A stretch of 64,000 nucleotides of DNA from Streptomyces sp. NBC_01306 (GCF_026340465.1 NZ_JAPEPC010000001.1:3684001-3748000), one strand, 5' to 3'; numbered from the stretch's first letter, positions 43,842-53,433 are shown. Translations and numbers: made by a program. The notes: a model not told the origin generated them from the letters alone.

Positions 43842-46557
43842 TCAGTACCACAGCCTATGAACCGGATGTGGACAGGAAACCCTGGGCTGAGCAGTACCGG
43901 GTCATCAGCTTCCCCGAAGAGTGGCGGGCCGAGTTCATGGATCTCTACCGGCGACGATGGCGCCGCCGGGAACAGCCGGCGGCCTTGCCGATCAGCAAGC
44001 TCAACGACCTACTCCGAGCCACCGCTCCGGGCCTGGTGGCCACGGGCAGGGGGGCCGGCAGCAACGCCGAGGTCCCGTGGTTCTATGCGTCCGAGGAGAT
44101 GCCCGCGGAGCTGATCTCTCCGCTGCTGGCCTCCTGGGTGATTTCCCTGCCGCCCGGCACCGATCCCGACCCTGAGCGCATGGCCGACCACCGGGCAGCC
44201 CTCGACCGGGCCCTTGCACTGATCGACGACCACACCCCGCAGTGGCGCACTGAGTCGGTGGACCTCACGGCTGCGGATCACTCTCCGGGCGGCACCGCCC
44301 AACCCGACCGCAGGCTCTATCAACTGCTGCCCGAGCGGATCGGTGCCAGGCTTGCCTCCTCCCCACTTCGCCTCAACGGCGTCGACCTGTCCTTCCGGCT
44401 GGTCACCCGCGACCAAGGAGTTGAGCTGGTCAGCTGGCCACCACGGTCGTACGCGAAGGGAAAACGCACATGGTTCTACTCAGGACTGGTGACCGTCACC
44501 GTTCAGACGGTGCCCTTCGCCCCACGGTTCCGCGTGCATGTCTCATACGGGATCCGTCGCTGGGCCACAGGATCGCCCGTATGGCTGCCGGAAGGGCATG
44601 GTGCGACCGTACTGCTCGACGCGCCGCTGCCGTGGCCAGGTGTCCACGGCCCGCGCCGCCGGCTCACAGCCAATTCCCTTGCCTACGACCGCAGCCTCGG
44701 GATGCTCGCCTGGAGTCGGCAGAGTCTGGTCGGCCTGCTGCCCGAACTGGACGTGACGCGCGCCTACCCCAAGCCGTCTGATCTGGTTGCCGAACCGGTC
44801 GGGTGGATCGAAGGACAGAACGGGGTTGCGGCCGGCATCCTGCACAGCACCGCGATGGGGCGGCATGGTGTCGGCGCCGGGCTCATGCCGTTGGAACGCT
44901 CGCTGCTCGACCACTGGGTCGAGGAAGGCATCAGCCCCTTCCTGCGCCGGGTACCCGAGCTTGAACGCGTGCACCGGAAGTCCAAGCCCGTCCTGCTGCC
45001 CACCTCCCCGACGAAAGACCAGGCGGAGCAGGAGAAGCGGACCCGGAACCGAATCCAAGCCCGCCGGGACGCGGTGCGCGCGACCCTCGACGGGCGGCCG
45101 CTGTTGGTGGACGTGCTCTGGCAGACCGAGGAGACCCGGGACGCTTTGGTCGCGGCACTTCGTGAGTGGCTGGGCCTCTCTGCCGGATCCTGCGGAGTTG
45201 ATGGTGAACACGACTGGCAGGACGGCGAGCTGCGAGTCAGATTGCGTACCCGTCCGCTCGGGACCCTGGGCGCCCCACTCGAGGTCATCCGGAAGTCCGG
45301 CCACAAACGAGCGCAGGCGCTCGCTCAGGCCGTACGGGAGCGCGCTGCACGGACGGCTGGCCACTTCGTCCCCCCATCGGCCTCGGAAGGGCTGGTCATC
45401 GTGGAGACGCTCGGTCCCGAGCGCTTCCCAGTCCGGGACTCCGATCCCAAGTCTGCACTCCGGCTCGGTTGCGCCGTGGCCCGTCGAGTCAGCCAGTTCA
45501 TCGTGGTTCCGGAAGACTCTGACGGGGCCGTGGCCCATCGCGCCAAGTCCGCCGTAGCCGACGGGATGCGCCAACTCGGTGCTGTGGTACCACCGGACCA
45601 GCGGCTGGACGACAAGCTGGCGGATGGCCTTCAGTACCTGGCGCTCTGGTACGTCCGGTGCCAGGCAGACGGTCCGACCCGACAGGCGGGACAGCGCTTG
45701 GTTGCTCTCCGCATCCGGCCACGCGATCCTGTACATCCGGTGTGTGGCTGGGACGACACCCGCAAAAAGTGGCTCCCATACGCCCGCCTATTGCTTGTCC
45801 TCGCTGCTGACGAGTTCACGTCGGACCACCCGACGCAGACCCGATCAGCCCGGGCCTTCTACACCCAGGATGAGCGGCGTGACGAGGTCGAGCGCCAGGT
45901 CAGGTCACTGCTCTACCAAGTACGCGATCGACCGACCCTGCTCCTGGTAAACAGCGGCAACCTACGCGGGGTATGGCCCGGCCTGAACAACGGACAACTG
46001 GTCAGGGACATTGTGACTTTGCACGGGGAACAGCTGACGCGGCTCGCGCTCTATGGAGGCGGCTTGCGAGCGGTGTTGATTCGGGACGCCAACAGTCGCG
46101 GCGAGACGCCCGAGTGGTATGCGCCCGGCGAGACCGACGAGGAGCCGCCAGGGTTCTCCGCTGGCCTCTGGGCCGCCCGAGAGGCGAGCCCGGACAACCG
46201 TGTGTTCGTCAGCACCGTCGGTAAACCGCCGACGGCAGGCACGGTGCGGCGCGACCTACGCAAACTGGTACCCGACAAGGACTGGCCCCACGGCCCTGCG
46301 GCTACGGCCTGGAATCCACAGGCATTGGAACTCACCGTGCTGGGATGTCTGTCGGAGGCAGCTCTGGCTGCGGGGGGGGGAGCCCCGGCGCGACGCCAGA
46401 ACGACCCGCAGTAATTGCGGCAGCCGTCCACCAGCTGCGCTTCCACGACGAGTACCACCCGCTTGCCCGGCCGCTCCCGCTGCACCTGGCGAAACTCGCC
46501 GAGGAGTACTTCCTACCACTGGCTCCAGCCGCGGCAACCGAGCAGGTCGACGAATAG
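43829..46557 (+). pseudogene. pPIWI-RE family protein, frameshifted in a G9 run
   Basis: Prokaryotic Argonaute-related protein of the pPIWI-RE family. The first frame (43829-46414, 861 codons, GTG start, overlapping the helicase by 13 bp) holds an N-terminal X-type domain and the Piwi/RNase H part. The latter is recognisable from ERFPVRDSDPKSALRLGCAVARRVSQFIVV near residue 536 and LYGGGLRAVLIRDANSRGETPEW, ending RRDLRKLVPDKDW...WNPQALELTVLGC with the conserved Arg and Glu. After poly-G 46372-46380 the natural C-terminus, VHQLRFHDEYHPLARPLPLHLAKLAEEYFL, lies in another frame to 46557. One more G, or two fewer, joins them. As written the protein loses its last 50 or so residues. Confidence 0.8.
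46372..46380. repeat. G9 homopolymer in pPIWI-RE gene
   Basis: Nine consecutive G at the point where the pPIWI-RE reading frame switches. A candidate slippage or base-calling site. Confidence 0.95.
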
Positions 46558-46582
46558 ACGTTGCTGAACCGGAGGTGCCGTG

Positions 46583-47581
46583 CTAGCCCTCCTTGTGCCC
46601 ATTGCCGCACAGAATCGCTGCTCTGGCTGCCCAAGCCAGAATGCTCTGCCCTCGCATTGATAGCCCGAGTCGATTCCAGTGAAAGATCACGTGGTAGCTG
46701 AGCACCTGTCGCAGCCCGCGGTCGAGTGTTCCGTCTCGAACGCCGTCGGCGAGGGCTTGGCCGGCGTTGTGAAATGCGGCGACCCACTCGGCGACAGGTT
46801 CCAGTGGGCCCCCGGGGCGCAGCAGGACGTCACTGTCGGCGAGAAGCAGAGGACGGATCTCCTGGACTCGGGCGTCGAGCTGTTCCGGCGGAACGTCGCT
46901 GACGGCCGAGCGGTGCTCCGTCGTAATGACGCGGTCCCAGACATCGCCCTGCTCGTACCACTCCAGTCGGGCGGCGCGCATCATGATCGTGCACAGGAGG
47001 ACGGACAGTTCCCTGGGCCCGACGGTGAGATCGTCGTGCTGGCGCAACAGCTGGATCTCTCGGCTATCGGTGACGAACAGGGCGTGCGCGGCCGTCATGC
47101 TGGCCTTCCCGCCGAACGCTGGAGTCTCCGGTTCGTAGATGCCGGGCCACCAGCGCTGAAGGTGTCCGTCGGAGACGAGGCGGTCGAAGCCGTCCCCGAT
47201 CGTCAGCTTGGCGCCGCCCGCAGGCTGGACCCGGAGGCGCAGCCGCCAGCAGGGGTGCTTTCTGGTGTACCACCAGCCGTCGATCGCGTCGGCGGCTTCC
47301 GCCTCGCGCAGGATGGGCAGGACATGCGTGGCGAAAGTGCTGTCGGCGTACGACCAGTCCGTGAAGTGAAGGTACGTCTGCCACCAGTCAGTGGTGGCCG
47401 CGTGGCGGACTAGGGCTTCCCGGCCGGCCTGGTCGTAGACCGCGACTGCGTCGGAGAGGACCACGGGGTCCATCCGGTACTGGCGCGCTGCGTCGCGGAG
47501 CGGCAGGCCGGTCAGGACGGCGAGGACGGCGTGCTGTGTCGGGCTCGGCTCACTTGCCTGAATCAGTTGATCAAGAGACAT
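46583..47581 (-). CDS. Thiopeptide-type (SpaB C-terminal-like) elimination-domain protein
   Basis: A 332-residue protein related to the C-terminal glutamate-elimination domain of LanB dehydratases. Recognisable stretches: WWQTYLHFTDWSYADSTFATHVLPILREAEA, DGWWYTRKHPCWRLRLRVQ and VLSYHVIFHWNRLGLSM. It is encoded alone as the last gene of the lanthipeptide cluster and overlaps the LanC end by 19 bp. Start at ATG 47581 with GGATGGGA upstream; ATG 47590 is also in frame. The LanB of the cluster already has a similar C-terminal domain, so this is a second copy, as seen in FxLD-type and thiopeptide-type clusters. Confidence 0.82.
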   Translation of the reverse strand: MSLDQLIQASEPSPTQHAVLAVLTGLPLRDAARQYRMDPVVLSDAVAVYDQAGREALVRHAATTDWWQTYLHFTDWSYADSTFATHVLPILREAEAADAIDGWWYTRKHPCWRLRLRVQPAGGAKLTIGDGFDRLVSDGHLQRWWPGIYEPETPAFGGKASMTAAHALFVTDSREIQLLRQHDDLTVGPRELSVLLCTIMMRAARLEWYEQGDVWDRVITTEHRSAVSDVPPEQLDARVQEIRPLLLADSDVLLRPGGPLEPVAEWVAAFHNAGQALADGVRDGTLDRGLRQVLSYHVIFHWNRLGLSMRGQSILAWAARAAILCGNGHKEG

Positions 47582-48801
47582 GCGTCCCATCCAGTGCTCG
47601 GTGCCTGCTTCGAGGCGAACGTGGTGAGGGCGAGTGCGGTGCCGGCCGCACCGTTGATCAGGCCGGGAGTCGAGGAGGTGCTGGGCTGACCGGAGGCGGT
47701 GAGGGCGTGACCAAGACGGTCCGGGAGGATACGCAGCCGTGGGTCGAGCGCGTCTGCGGCTGCGCGGTGAGCGGTCTGGTAGATGCCCGCCCATCGCCCA
47801 TCCGTGGCAGAGACCACTGTCGGTGACCAGGGTGAGTTGCGCGGGATCGGACAAGGCCCGGTACAGGGCGTCCTCGTAGAAGTTCTGGAGTGTGGGTGAG
47901 CGCAGGGCGATCCCCGCGAGTTGCCCTGCCCGTGCGATGCCCGTTGTGCCGTAACACCAGCTCGGACGGGCGGGGGCGTCGTGATGAGGTTGGCCGCGGT
48001 CGTGGTCGCGCCGGGAGATGTGCTCTGGCCACCAGGGGCCGTAATTGCCGTGCTGGCACCAGGCGTCGAGGTGAGCGCAGATTGTGAACATGGCGTCCTG
48101 GTGACCACGGACGGTGATGCCTCGGCGCATGGCCTGGGCCAGGAGGAGAAGTGGGCCAGTAATGCCGTGGGCCGCGCCGAAGTTGCCGTGCCCGCCCGGG
48201 AAGTGGGGCGACTCGCCGCGCGCCGGGTCATGGCGGACCCACCAGCCGGGCAGTCCGCGCCCGTCAGCGGCGAGCGGCCGGGTAAGGACGACGAGGTACT
48301 GCAAGATCCTCTCCAGGGCTGGGCCCTCGGGCTCGGTGCGCAGGAGGTAGGCGCCGATCCCGGTGAGGCCGTAGAAGAGGTCGTATTCCGCGAAGCTCGG
48401 CACGTCTCCCCTGCCGATGCGGGCGAGCGCGGCGTCCACGCGGCGGTGGGCGAGGCCGGTGATGTGCTGGTGCAGGGTCGTGCGCGCCGAGGCATACAGA
48501 TACCGGTACGCCGGGGGAACGGCGGTGAGGACGAAGCCGACGGCCGGGGCGCCGAGGAACAGGCCGCCTGGTCGGCCGCGCTGATGGGGCCGGAGGCCGC
48601 ACTCGTGATCCACCGGTGGGCGGAACGCCAGGAGCCGCCGTACCTGCTGGCGATCTCCATGTGTAGCAGGCTGATTCCGGCAGCGCCGTCGGCGAGCGAC
48701 TGCACCGCCCAGGGCTCCTCCGGGGGCGGGGGAGGAGGCTCAGCCAAATCAGCTGTGTACTGCTCCAAGATTGTTGCGGCGGTGGTTGCCAGCGTGGTCA
48801 T
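47563..48801 (-). pseudogene. LanC-like lanthionine synthetase, two frameshifts
   Basis: LanC cyclase coded in three frame segments. The start (48801, overlapping LanB by 4 bp) reads AVQSLADGAAGISLLHMEIA up to ISAADQAA. From about 48580 the frame changes and reads GLFLGAPAVGFVLTAV... through PSWCYGTTGIARAGQLAG and SGLCHGW, the zinc Cys and Cys-His of LanC. At a 7-bp tandem duplication (47789-47802) it returns to the first frame (AGIYQTAHRAAADALDPRL...GLINGAAGTALAL) and ends at 47563. The first change equals a loss of one base, the second a gain of seven, so net length stays in phase. All family parts are present but not in one frame. Confidence 0.8.
47789..47802. repeat. 7-bp tandem duplication in LanC gene
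   Basis: GCCCATC GCCCATC on the plus strand. Removing one copy restores the minus-strand reading C-H-G-W-A-G-I-Y in a single frame. Confidence 0.9.
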
Positions 48802-51800
48802 CGGTCCGCCATCCGGTGCTGGAGGGCGGCTGTTCGCGCGAGTCGAATCGTCGTCTCCTCGGTGCGCGGATCGACGCCAAGAGCTCGGACATGGTGCAGG
48901 TGCAACAGCGACCGGGCGACGTCGAGCGGATTACGTTCACTGACCAATGCGGTCCGGTAGAAGTCCACGGCGGAGGCGCGGGCTCGCCACGCTTCGGTGA
49001 CCTGCCTGCCCCCGGGGAGGGACGCGAGCGCAGAGACACCGTTCGGCCCGGTGAGTTCGAGCACCTGGCCGCGCAGGGTCCGGTCCAACCGTCCTGTGCC
49101 CTGGGGGAGGTTGCCCACCAGCCACTCTTCGGCCGCCGCAGCGTTCGGTGCCAGGGGAGTGACGAGGTACAGGGCGCTGGCGGCGGCGAGGGCCTGTGGG
49201 GCGAAGGCATCGGTGCGCTCGGCGAGCTGGATCTGCGCAAGGGCGGCGGCGGAGTCCGCAGCGAACGCCTGGTGCGCGGCGTCCATGGCTGGCCCAAGGC
49301 CGAAGCGTCCGGTCTGCGGCTGGTATGGGGCTAGGGCGAGTCCGGACGCGAGCCCCATCGCGTGCAGGCCGTCGGCCCAGGCGCGGACGTGCTGTGCGCC
49401 GACTCCGTACGAGTCCGGCGACAGGAGCAGGATGAGGTCGAGGTGTTGGTCGGCGTCCGGCCGGGCCATCTCCCGGTGCCGGGTGAACCACCAAGTCGGT
49501 GGCTCCTCCCCGAACGCGGTGAGCAGGCGGGGGAGCTGGTGGCTCAGGATCTCGTCGTAGCGGCGCGGATGGGCGTGGAGCTGTGCGTGAAGAACGTCGC
49601 TGCCGCCCGGCAGATGCCGCTGGGCGCCCGGCGACGTAGTGGAGCGCGGCCGGGGCACGTACGCGGTGTCCGGCTCGGAACGGCCCAGCGAGAGCCAGAT
49701 CTCGTGTGCCCGTCCGATCCAGCCGTGGGCGTCTGCGTCCGGTACCTCGCGCAGCTCCACGCGCCGGGCGTTGTCGAGGTGGGCGCGCAGGACCCGGAGG
49801 TGGACCGGGTGGGACAGGTCGAGCGGGAGGCGCTGGTCGTACTCGATGACGGCGACCTGCGTCGGGACCCGCAGCCGGTCCCGCCACGCGGTGAAGGCGT
49901 CCGCCCACTCCTGCCTCGGGGCTTTCCGGCCGGGCAGGTCTTCCGCCATCAGTAGCCATCGCGCCTGCGTGAGGATGGTGCGGCGGTAGCGCACCCGAGG
50001 GAGGAACGGGAGCCGGGAACCGGCGCCGAAGTCGAACGGTTTGTAGGCGGCGTACCGTCCGGTGGCCACCTCTGCCAGGAACCGGGCCAGCGGCGGGGTC
50101 TGGGTTCCGCCTTCCAGAGCATGCAACACCCGTACGTCGATGCGCCGGCCGGTAGAGAGCTGCACGAGATGGAAACTGCGCGGGTCGGCGGTGACGGCGA
50201 TGTCGGCGAGTTGGATCGTCGTCTCGTCGCGCTCCTGGTGGCCGGAGAGCTCGATGATGTGCGGCAGCAGTCGCGATGTGCGGGTGACGTTCTCGTTGCG
50301 GTGCCGACGCGGTGGGAACACGAGCTGCGCCGCGAGGCGGTCCGGTGCCCCGCGATAGCTGGTGGCGAGGGCGTCTTGGTGCTCGGGCGGCAGGACGTGG
50401 GCGAACCGGCCCGCCATGCTGCTGCCGGGGCGGGGCACCGCCGTGAGCAGGAGGTCGAACGTGCCGCTGGACAGCGCCCGGGTGCTGGGGGCGTGGATCT
50501 CGAAGGCGGCCTCCACTCGGGGCACGAACAGCCGCTCGTCCGTTCCGGCGGCCTTCTCCAGGGCATGGACCATGTCGTCGGTCAGCCGCAGTTCGTCGCG
50601 GCCGTCGAGGAGGACTTGCTGCATCAGCGAGAGCAGCAGTTCGTCGCGGTCGGTGCGCACCTTCAGGGAGGCTCCGCGTTCGGAGCCGATGTATCCGGCG
50701 GGCAGCCCGAGGCCGCTGTCGGCAACCAGCTCCATCACCGGCACCAGGGCGCCGACGCCGTACCGGGCCCGAAACCGGCGGTGGTAGTCGCGCCAGTGCT
50801 GATAGCCGTAGGGCTGCGGGGTGGTCCGGTAGAGGGCTGACACGGCTGCCTGCGCTTCCGCGATCACGGTCTGCGGGAGCTGGGTCTCGCAGTCGAGGGC
50901 GGTGTCAATGAGCAACGGTGTCGGGGTGACGGCGGTGAGGGCGCGCATCCGTGTGGCGAGGGCGCTCACGCTGATGTCGGAGAGTGTCGGCTGGTGGGCG
51001 GATACCTCGTCGCGCAGCGCGTACAGCTCGTGGACCAGGTCCCGCACGTCGGGGATGCTGTCCGCGTCGTGCTGTTCCAGTTCGTGGCACAGGTGCTGGA
51101 GGGGGTCCACGGTGGTCATGGGTGCCCACAGGCTGGTGATGAGGAACTGCTGCTCGACCAGGCCGGTGAGAAGCGCGTCGATCTGCTCCGGTGTGGCCTG
51201 CGGGAAGCTGTCGCGCAGGTGGCCGTACAAGGCGCCGTAAGGGATGGGCGAGCGGGCGGCGCCCATGACGGCGGCCACCGGCCGGGTATTGCGGACGGAT
51301 ATCTCGACCGGGGCCAGCAGGACGGCATGCCCATCGGAGGGCGGGCCCGGAGCCACGAGCCGATCGCCCCGCGTGCGGGCTGCGTTGTTGGCGACGAGCG
51401 GGAGTCGCGCCAGTAACGCGGGGATGCGCTGGAGCCGGAGGACCATGTCGGTGACCCATTCAGAGTCCGGCCGGATCAGCACGCGGTGCTTGTCGCGCCA
51501 CCGCGCGCTTGCCCTGGGCCCGATCGTCACCGGAGCGGTGCCGGCGAACAGGCCCAGCGGGGTCGGCCGGTGTTGCCACCGCAAGAGGTAGGAGACCGTC
51601 GACACCGCGGTGCGGCGGACGTGACGGGGCTCGGACTGCCGGCCTTGGACGACTGCTTCGACGGCGTCGGACAGGACGGGGGTGGCCAGCTCCACCGCGT
51701 TGCGGAAGTCATCGCACTCCCAGATGCGGTTCAGCCACCCGCGAGTGACGGCCACGTTGTCCAGGTCGAGGGTACGGGGGATGTCTGCCTGCCCGGGGCT

Positions 51801-51863
51801 GGTGGTGGCGCGCAGCATGGCAGCGCCCTGCCATCGGTAGTCGGCGACTGCTCGGGAAACCAT
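48798..51863 (-). CDS. LanB-type lanthipeptide dehydratase
   Basis: A 1021-residue full-length class I dehydratase. The N-terminal glutamylation domain (Lant_dehydr_N) is seen in SYLLRWQHRPTPLGLFAGTAPV, FRARYGVGALVPVMELVADSGLGLP and FLPRVRYRRTILTQARWLL. The C-terminal SpaB_C elimination domain begins HAQLHAHPRRYDEILSHQLPRLL and includes PPTWWFTRHRE. It should glutamylate Ser/Thr of the precursor with Glu-tRNA and then eliminate to dehydro residues. Coupled by ATGA to LanC downstream; the precursor lies 85 bp upstream. GGAGGG just before the ATG. Confidence 0.9.
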   Translation of the reverse strand: MVSRAVADYRWQGAAMLRATTSPGQADIPRTLDLDNVAVTRGWLNRIWECDDFRNAVELATPVLSDAVEAVVQGRQSEPRHVRRTAVSTVSYLLRWQHRPTPLGLFAGTAPVTIGPRASARWRDKHRVLIRPDSEWVTDMVLRLQRIPALLARLPLVANNAARTRGDRLVAPGPPSDGHAVLLAPVEISVRNTRPVAAVMGAARSPIPYGALYGHLRDSFPQATPEQIDALLTGLVEQQFLITSLWAPMTTVDPLQHLCHELEQHDADSIPDVRDLVHELYALRDEVSAHQPTLSDISVSALATRMRALTAVTPTPLLIDTALDCETQLPQTVIAEAQAAVSALYRTTPQPYGYQHWRDYHRRFRARYGVGALVPVMELVADSGLGLPAGYIGSERGASLKVRTDRDELLLSLMQQVLLDGRDELRLTDDMVHALEKAAGTDERLFVPRVEAAFEIHAPSTRALSSGTFDLLLTAVPRPGSSMAGRFAHVLPPEHQDALATSYRGAPDRLAAQLVFPPRRHRNENVTRTSRLLPHIIELSGHQERDETTIQLADIAVTADPRSFHLVQLSTGRRIDVRVLHALEGGTQTPPLARFLAEVATGRYAAYKPFDFGAGSRLPFLPRVRYRRTILTQARWLLMAEDLPGRKAPRQEWADAFTAWRDRLRVPTQVAVIEYDQRLPLDLSHPVHLRVLRAHLDNARRVELREVPDADAHGWIGRAHEIWLSLGRSEPDTAYVPRPRSTTSPGAQRHLPGGSDVLHAQLHAHPRRYDEILSHQLPRLLTAFGEEPPTWWFTRHREMARPDADQHLDLILLLSPDSYGVGAQHVRAWADGLHAMGLASGLALAPYQPQTGRFGLGPAMDAAHQAFAADSAAALAQIQLAERTDAFAPQALAAASALYLVTPLAPNAAAAEEWLVGNLPQGTGRLDRTLRGQVLELTGPNGVSALASLPGGRQVTEAWRARASAVDFYRTALVSERNPLDVARSLLHLHHVRALGVDPRTEETTIRLARTAALQHRMADR

Positions 51864-51948
51864 GGGCCCTCCGTCTCACGGGGCGGGTGAGGAGCCGGTG
51901 GGCCGAGCGGAGCACTTCTCTCGGCCCACCGGCAGGGAACGGCCTGGA

Positions 51949-52142
51949 TCAGGCCGGGTCCTCCGTGAAGGAGCCGCAGGCGGAGGCGCCGGTCGCGCAG
52001 GTCGTGCCGCAGCCGTCGCCCGTGGAGCACATGAGCTTGCCGTACGCGTGCTCGGCGATGACGACCTTCACGTCCAGGGGGGGGCGAAGTCGTCGTCCAG
52101 GCCCGCCAGCGGGGCGGGAGGGGCCAGAGTGGCGCTCGTCAT
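51949..52142 (-). pseudogene. FxLD-type lanthipeptide precursor, frameshifted
   Basis: Starts MTSATLAPPAPLAGLDDDFAPP at ATG 52142 and, in the given sequence, ends after 24 residues. Allowing one extra C in the G8/C8 run (52077-52084), it continues LDVKVVIAEHAYGKLM and then a Cys/Ser/Thr-rich core CSTGDGCGTTCATGASACGS to TEDPA and a stop at 51951, about 64 residues. F..LDVKVV then a CST-type core with four Cys is the FxLD precursor pattern. It sits between the FxLD-system methyltransferase and LanB. As written it would make no core peptide. Confidence 0.78.
52077..52084. repeat. G8 homopolymer in lanthipeptide precursor
   Basis: Eight consecutive G on the plus strand at the frame change of the precursor. 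The ancestral FxLD motif could have had three C (F-A-L-D), so the run seems to have grown. Confidence 0.9.
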
Positions 52143-52197
52143 GTTCGTGCCTTTCTTCTTGGTGTCCGGATGGTGTGGAACAACCTGGCTTCCGGCG

Positions 52198-53433
52198 TTA
52201 CGCCGAGGGCCAGGAGAGCGAGACCCGGCTGTGCACCTTGTCGATGACCCGGTCGGCCGGGATCTGGTCATCAAAGGTGTTGGCCGGATAGACCCGGATG
52301 ACCGGGCTGGGGCCCCCGCGCCGGCTGGCCTCCCAGTCGCGAAGCACGTCGGCGACCTGGTCGGCGAACTGCTTCGCGTTCGGGCCGAGGGTGTGCACGC
52401 CGTATTCGATGTGCTTGTTGTCATCGGTTCGGCGGGTGACGAGGTAGGCGAAGGTGTCGTCCTCGACGGCGGCGAGGGCGAACCGCTTGTTCACGGGGGT
52501 GACCAGGCCCGTGTCCAGGTCCTCGTCGACGGCCATCGTGCAGAAGCCGGGCAGGCTGATGGCCATGGCCATCTGGAGGGTGTCGATGAGTTCCGAGAGG
52601 CCGATGACGACGCCTGTCCACAGCTCGTGGCGCGGATACGTGACCGCGTTGTCCAGTCGGTGTGGGGCGGCCGGTAGCCCGTCATCGAACTTCAGTCCGA
52701 TCTCCGGTGTGCCGTTGACGAGAAGAAGTTCTTCCCGGTGGGCTGTCGAGCCCTGCATCGGGACGAAGCCGCAGATGAGCGCCGACACGCTCTCCAGGTA
52801 CGGGCCGTGTTCGCCCGTGATCTGGGTAAAGGCGACCGACCGGGTCAGGCCACGCATCCGCAGCGGCACCACAAGTCGACCGCCCTGCTTGAGCTGCGCG
52901 GTCCACGCCGGAGCGATGTCCCAGGCCCCGGCAGTCACCATGACGACGTCGACCTCGCCGAGCTCCGGAATGGGCTCGGTGGCGTCGGCGGTAAGGACGC
53001 GTACCCGGTCGTAGCCGTGCTCGTTCAGGAGCCGGTGCGCCCGCTCGGTGACTACGGGGTCGATGTCCACGGTGACGACCTCGCCGTGCTCGCCCACGAG
53101 CTCGGCGAGGTAGGCGGCGTTCAGCCCGCCCGAACCGATCTCCAACACGCGCATGCCGGGCTTCACCTGGGCCTGCTCCAGCATCATCGCCTGGATCTGC
53201 GGGGCGGAGACGGAGCTGAGCTGCACACCGTGCTCGTCCGTCTTGGTGATCACTGCCGCGTACGTGTCGTACGCCTTGTCCAGCGGGGTGTCGGGAATGA
53301 ACGCGTGCCGAGGCACCTTGCGCATGACGGCTTCGATCTCCGAGGAGGAGATGTCGCCGCCTGCGCGCAACTCGTCCACCACCTTGTTCCGGAGACGGGT
53401 CGCTTCGTCGGGCTCGACGGTCGTGTTCGTCAT
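52198..53433 (-). CDS. FxLD-system PCMT-like methyltransferase
   Basis: A 411-residue protein with an L-isoaspartyl/D-aspartyl O-methyltransferase fold. N-terminal part AVMRKVPRHAFIPDTPLDKAYDTYAAVITKTDEHG, then YxxxxxP-like SSVSAPQIQAMMLEQ, SAM motif I VLEIGSGGLNAAYLAELVG, VVTVDIDP (acidic motif II), VMVTAGAWDIAP. A 190-residue C-terminal extension is typical of methyltransferases in FxLD lanthipeptide clusters. Related enzymes methylate Asp in the modified peptide, giving succinimide or isoAsp. First gene of the minus-strand lanthipeptide operon. Confidence 0.85.
   Translation of the reverse strand: MTNTTVEPDEATRLRNKVVDELRAGGDISSSEIEAVMRKVPRHAFIPDTPLDKAYDTYAAVITKTDEHGVQLSSVSAPQIQAMMLEQAQVKPGMRVLEIGSGGLNAAYLAELVGEHGEVVTVDIDPVVTERAHRLLNEHGYDRVRVLTADATEPIPELGEVDVVMVTAGAWDIAPAWTAQLKQGGRLVVPLRMRGLTRSVAFTQITGEHGPYLESVSALICGFVPMQGSTAHREELLLVNGTPEIGLKFDDGLPAAPHRLDNAVTYPRHELWTGVVIGLSELIDTLQMAMAISLPGFCTMAVDEDLDTGLVTPVNKRFALAAVEDDTFAYLVTRRTDDNKHIEYGVHTLGPNAKQFADQVADVLRDWEASRRGGPSPVIRVYPANTFDDQIPADRVIDKVHSRVSLSWPSA

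Noticed and set aside
51949..52142. Taking the 24-residue frame as a complete peptide gene
   Set aside because: The following 40 codons in the next frame carry the Cys/Ser/Thr core expected between the methyltransferase and LanB, so the short frame is a broken precursor.
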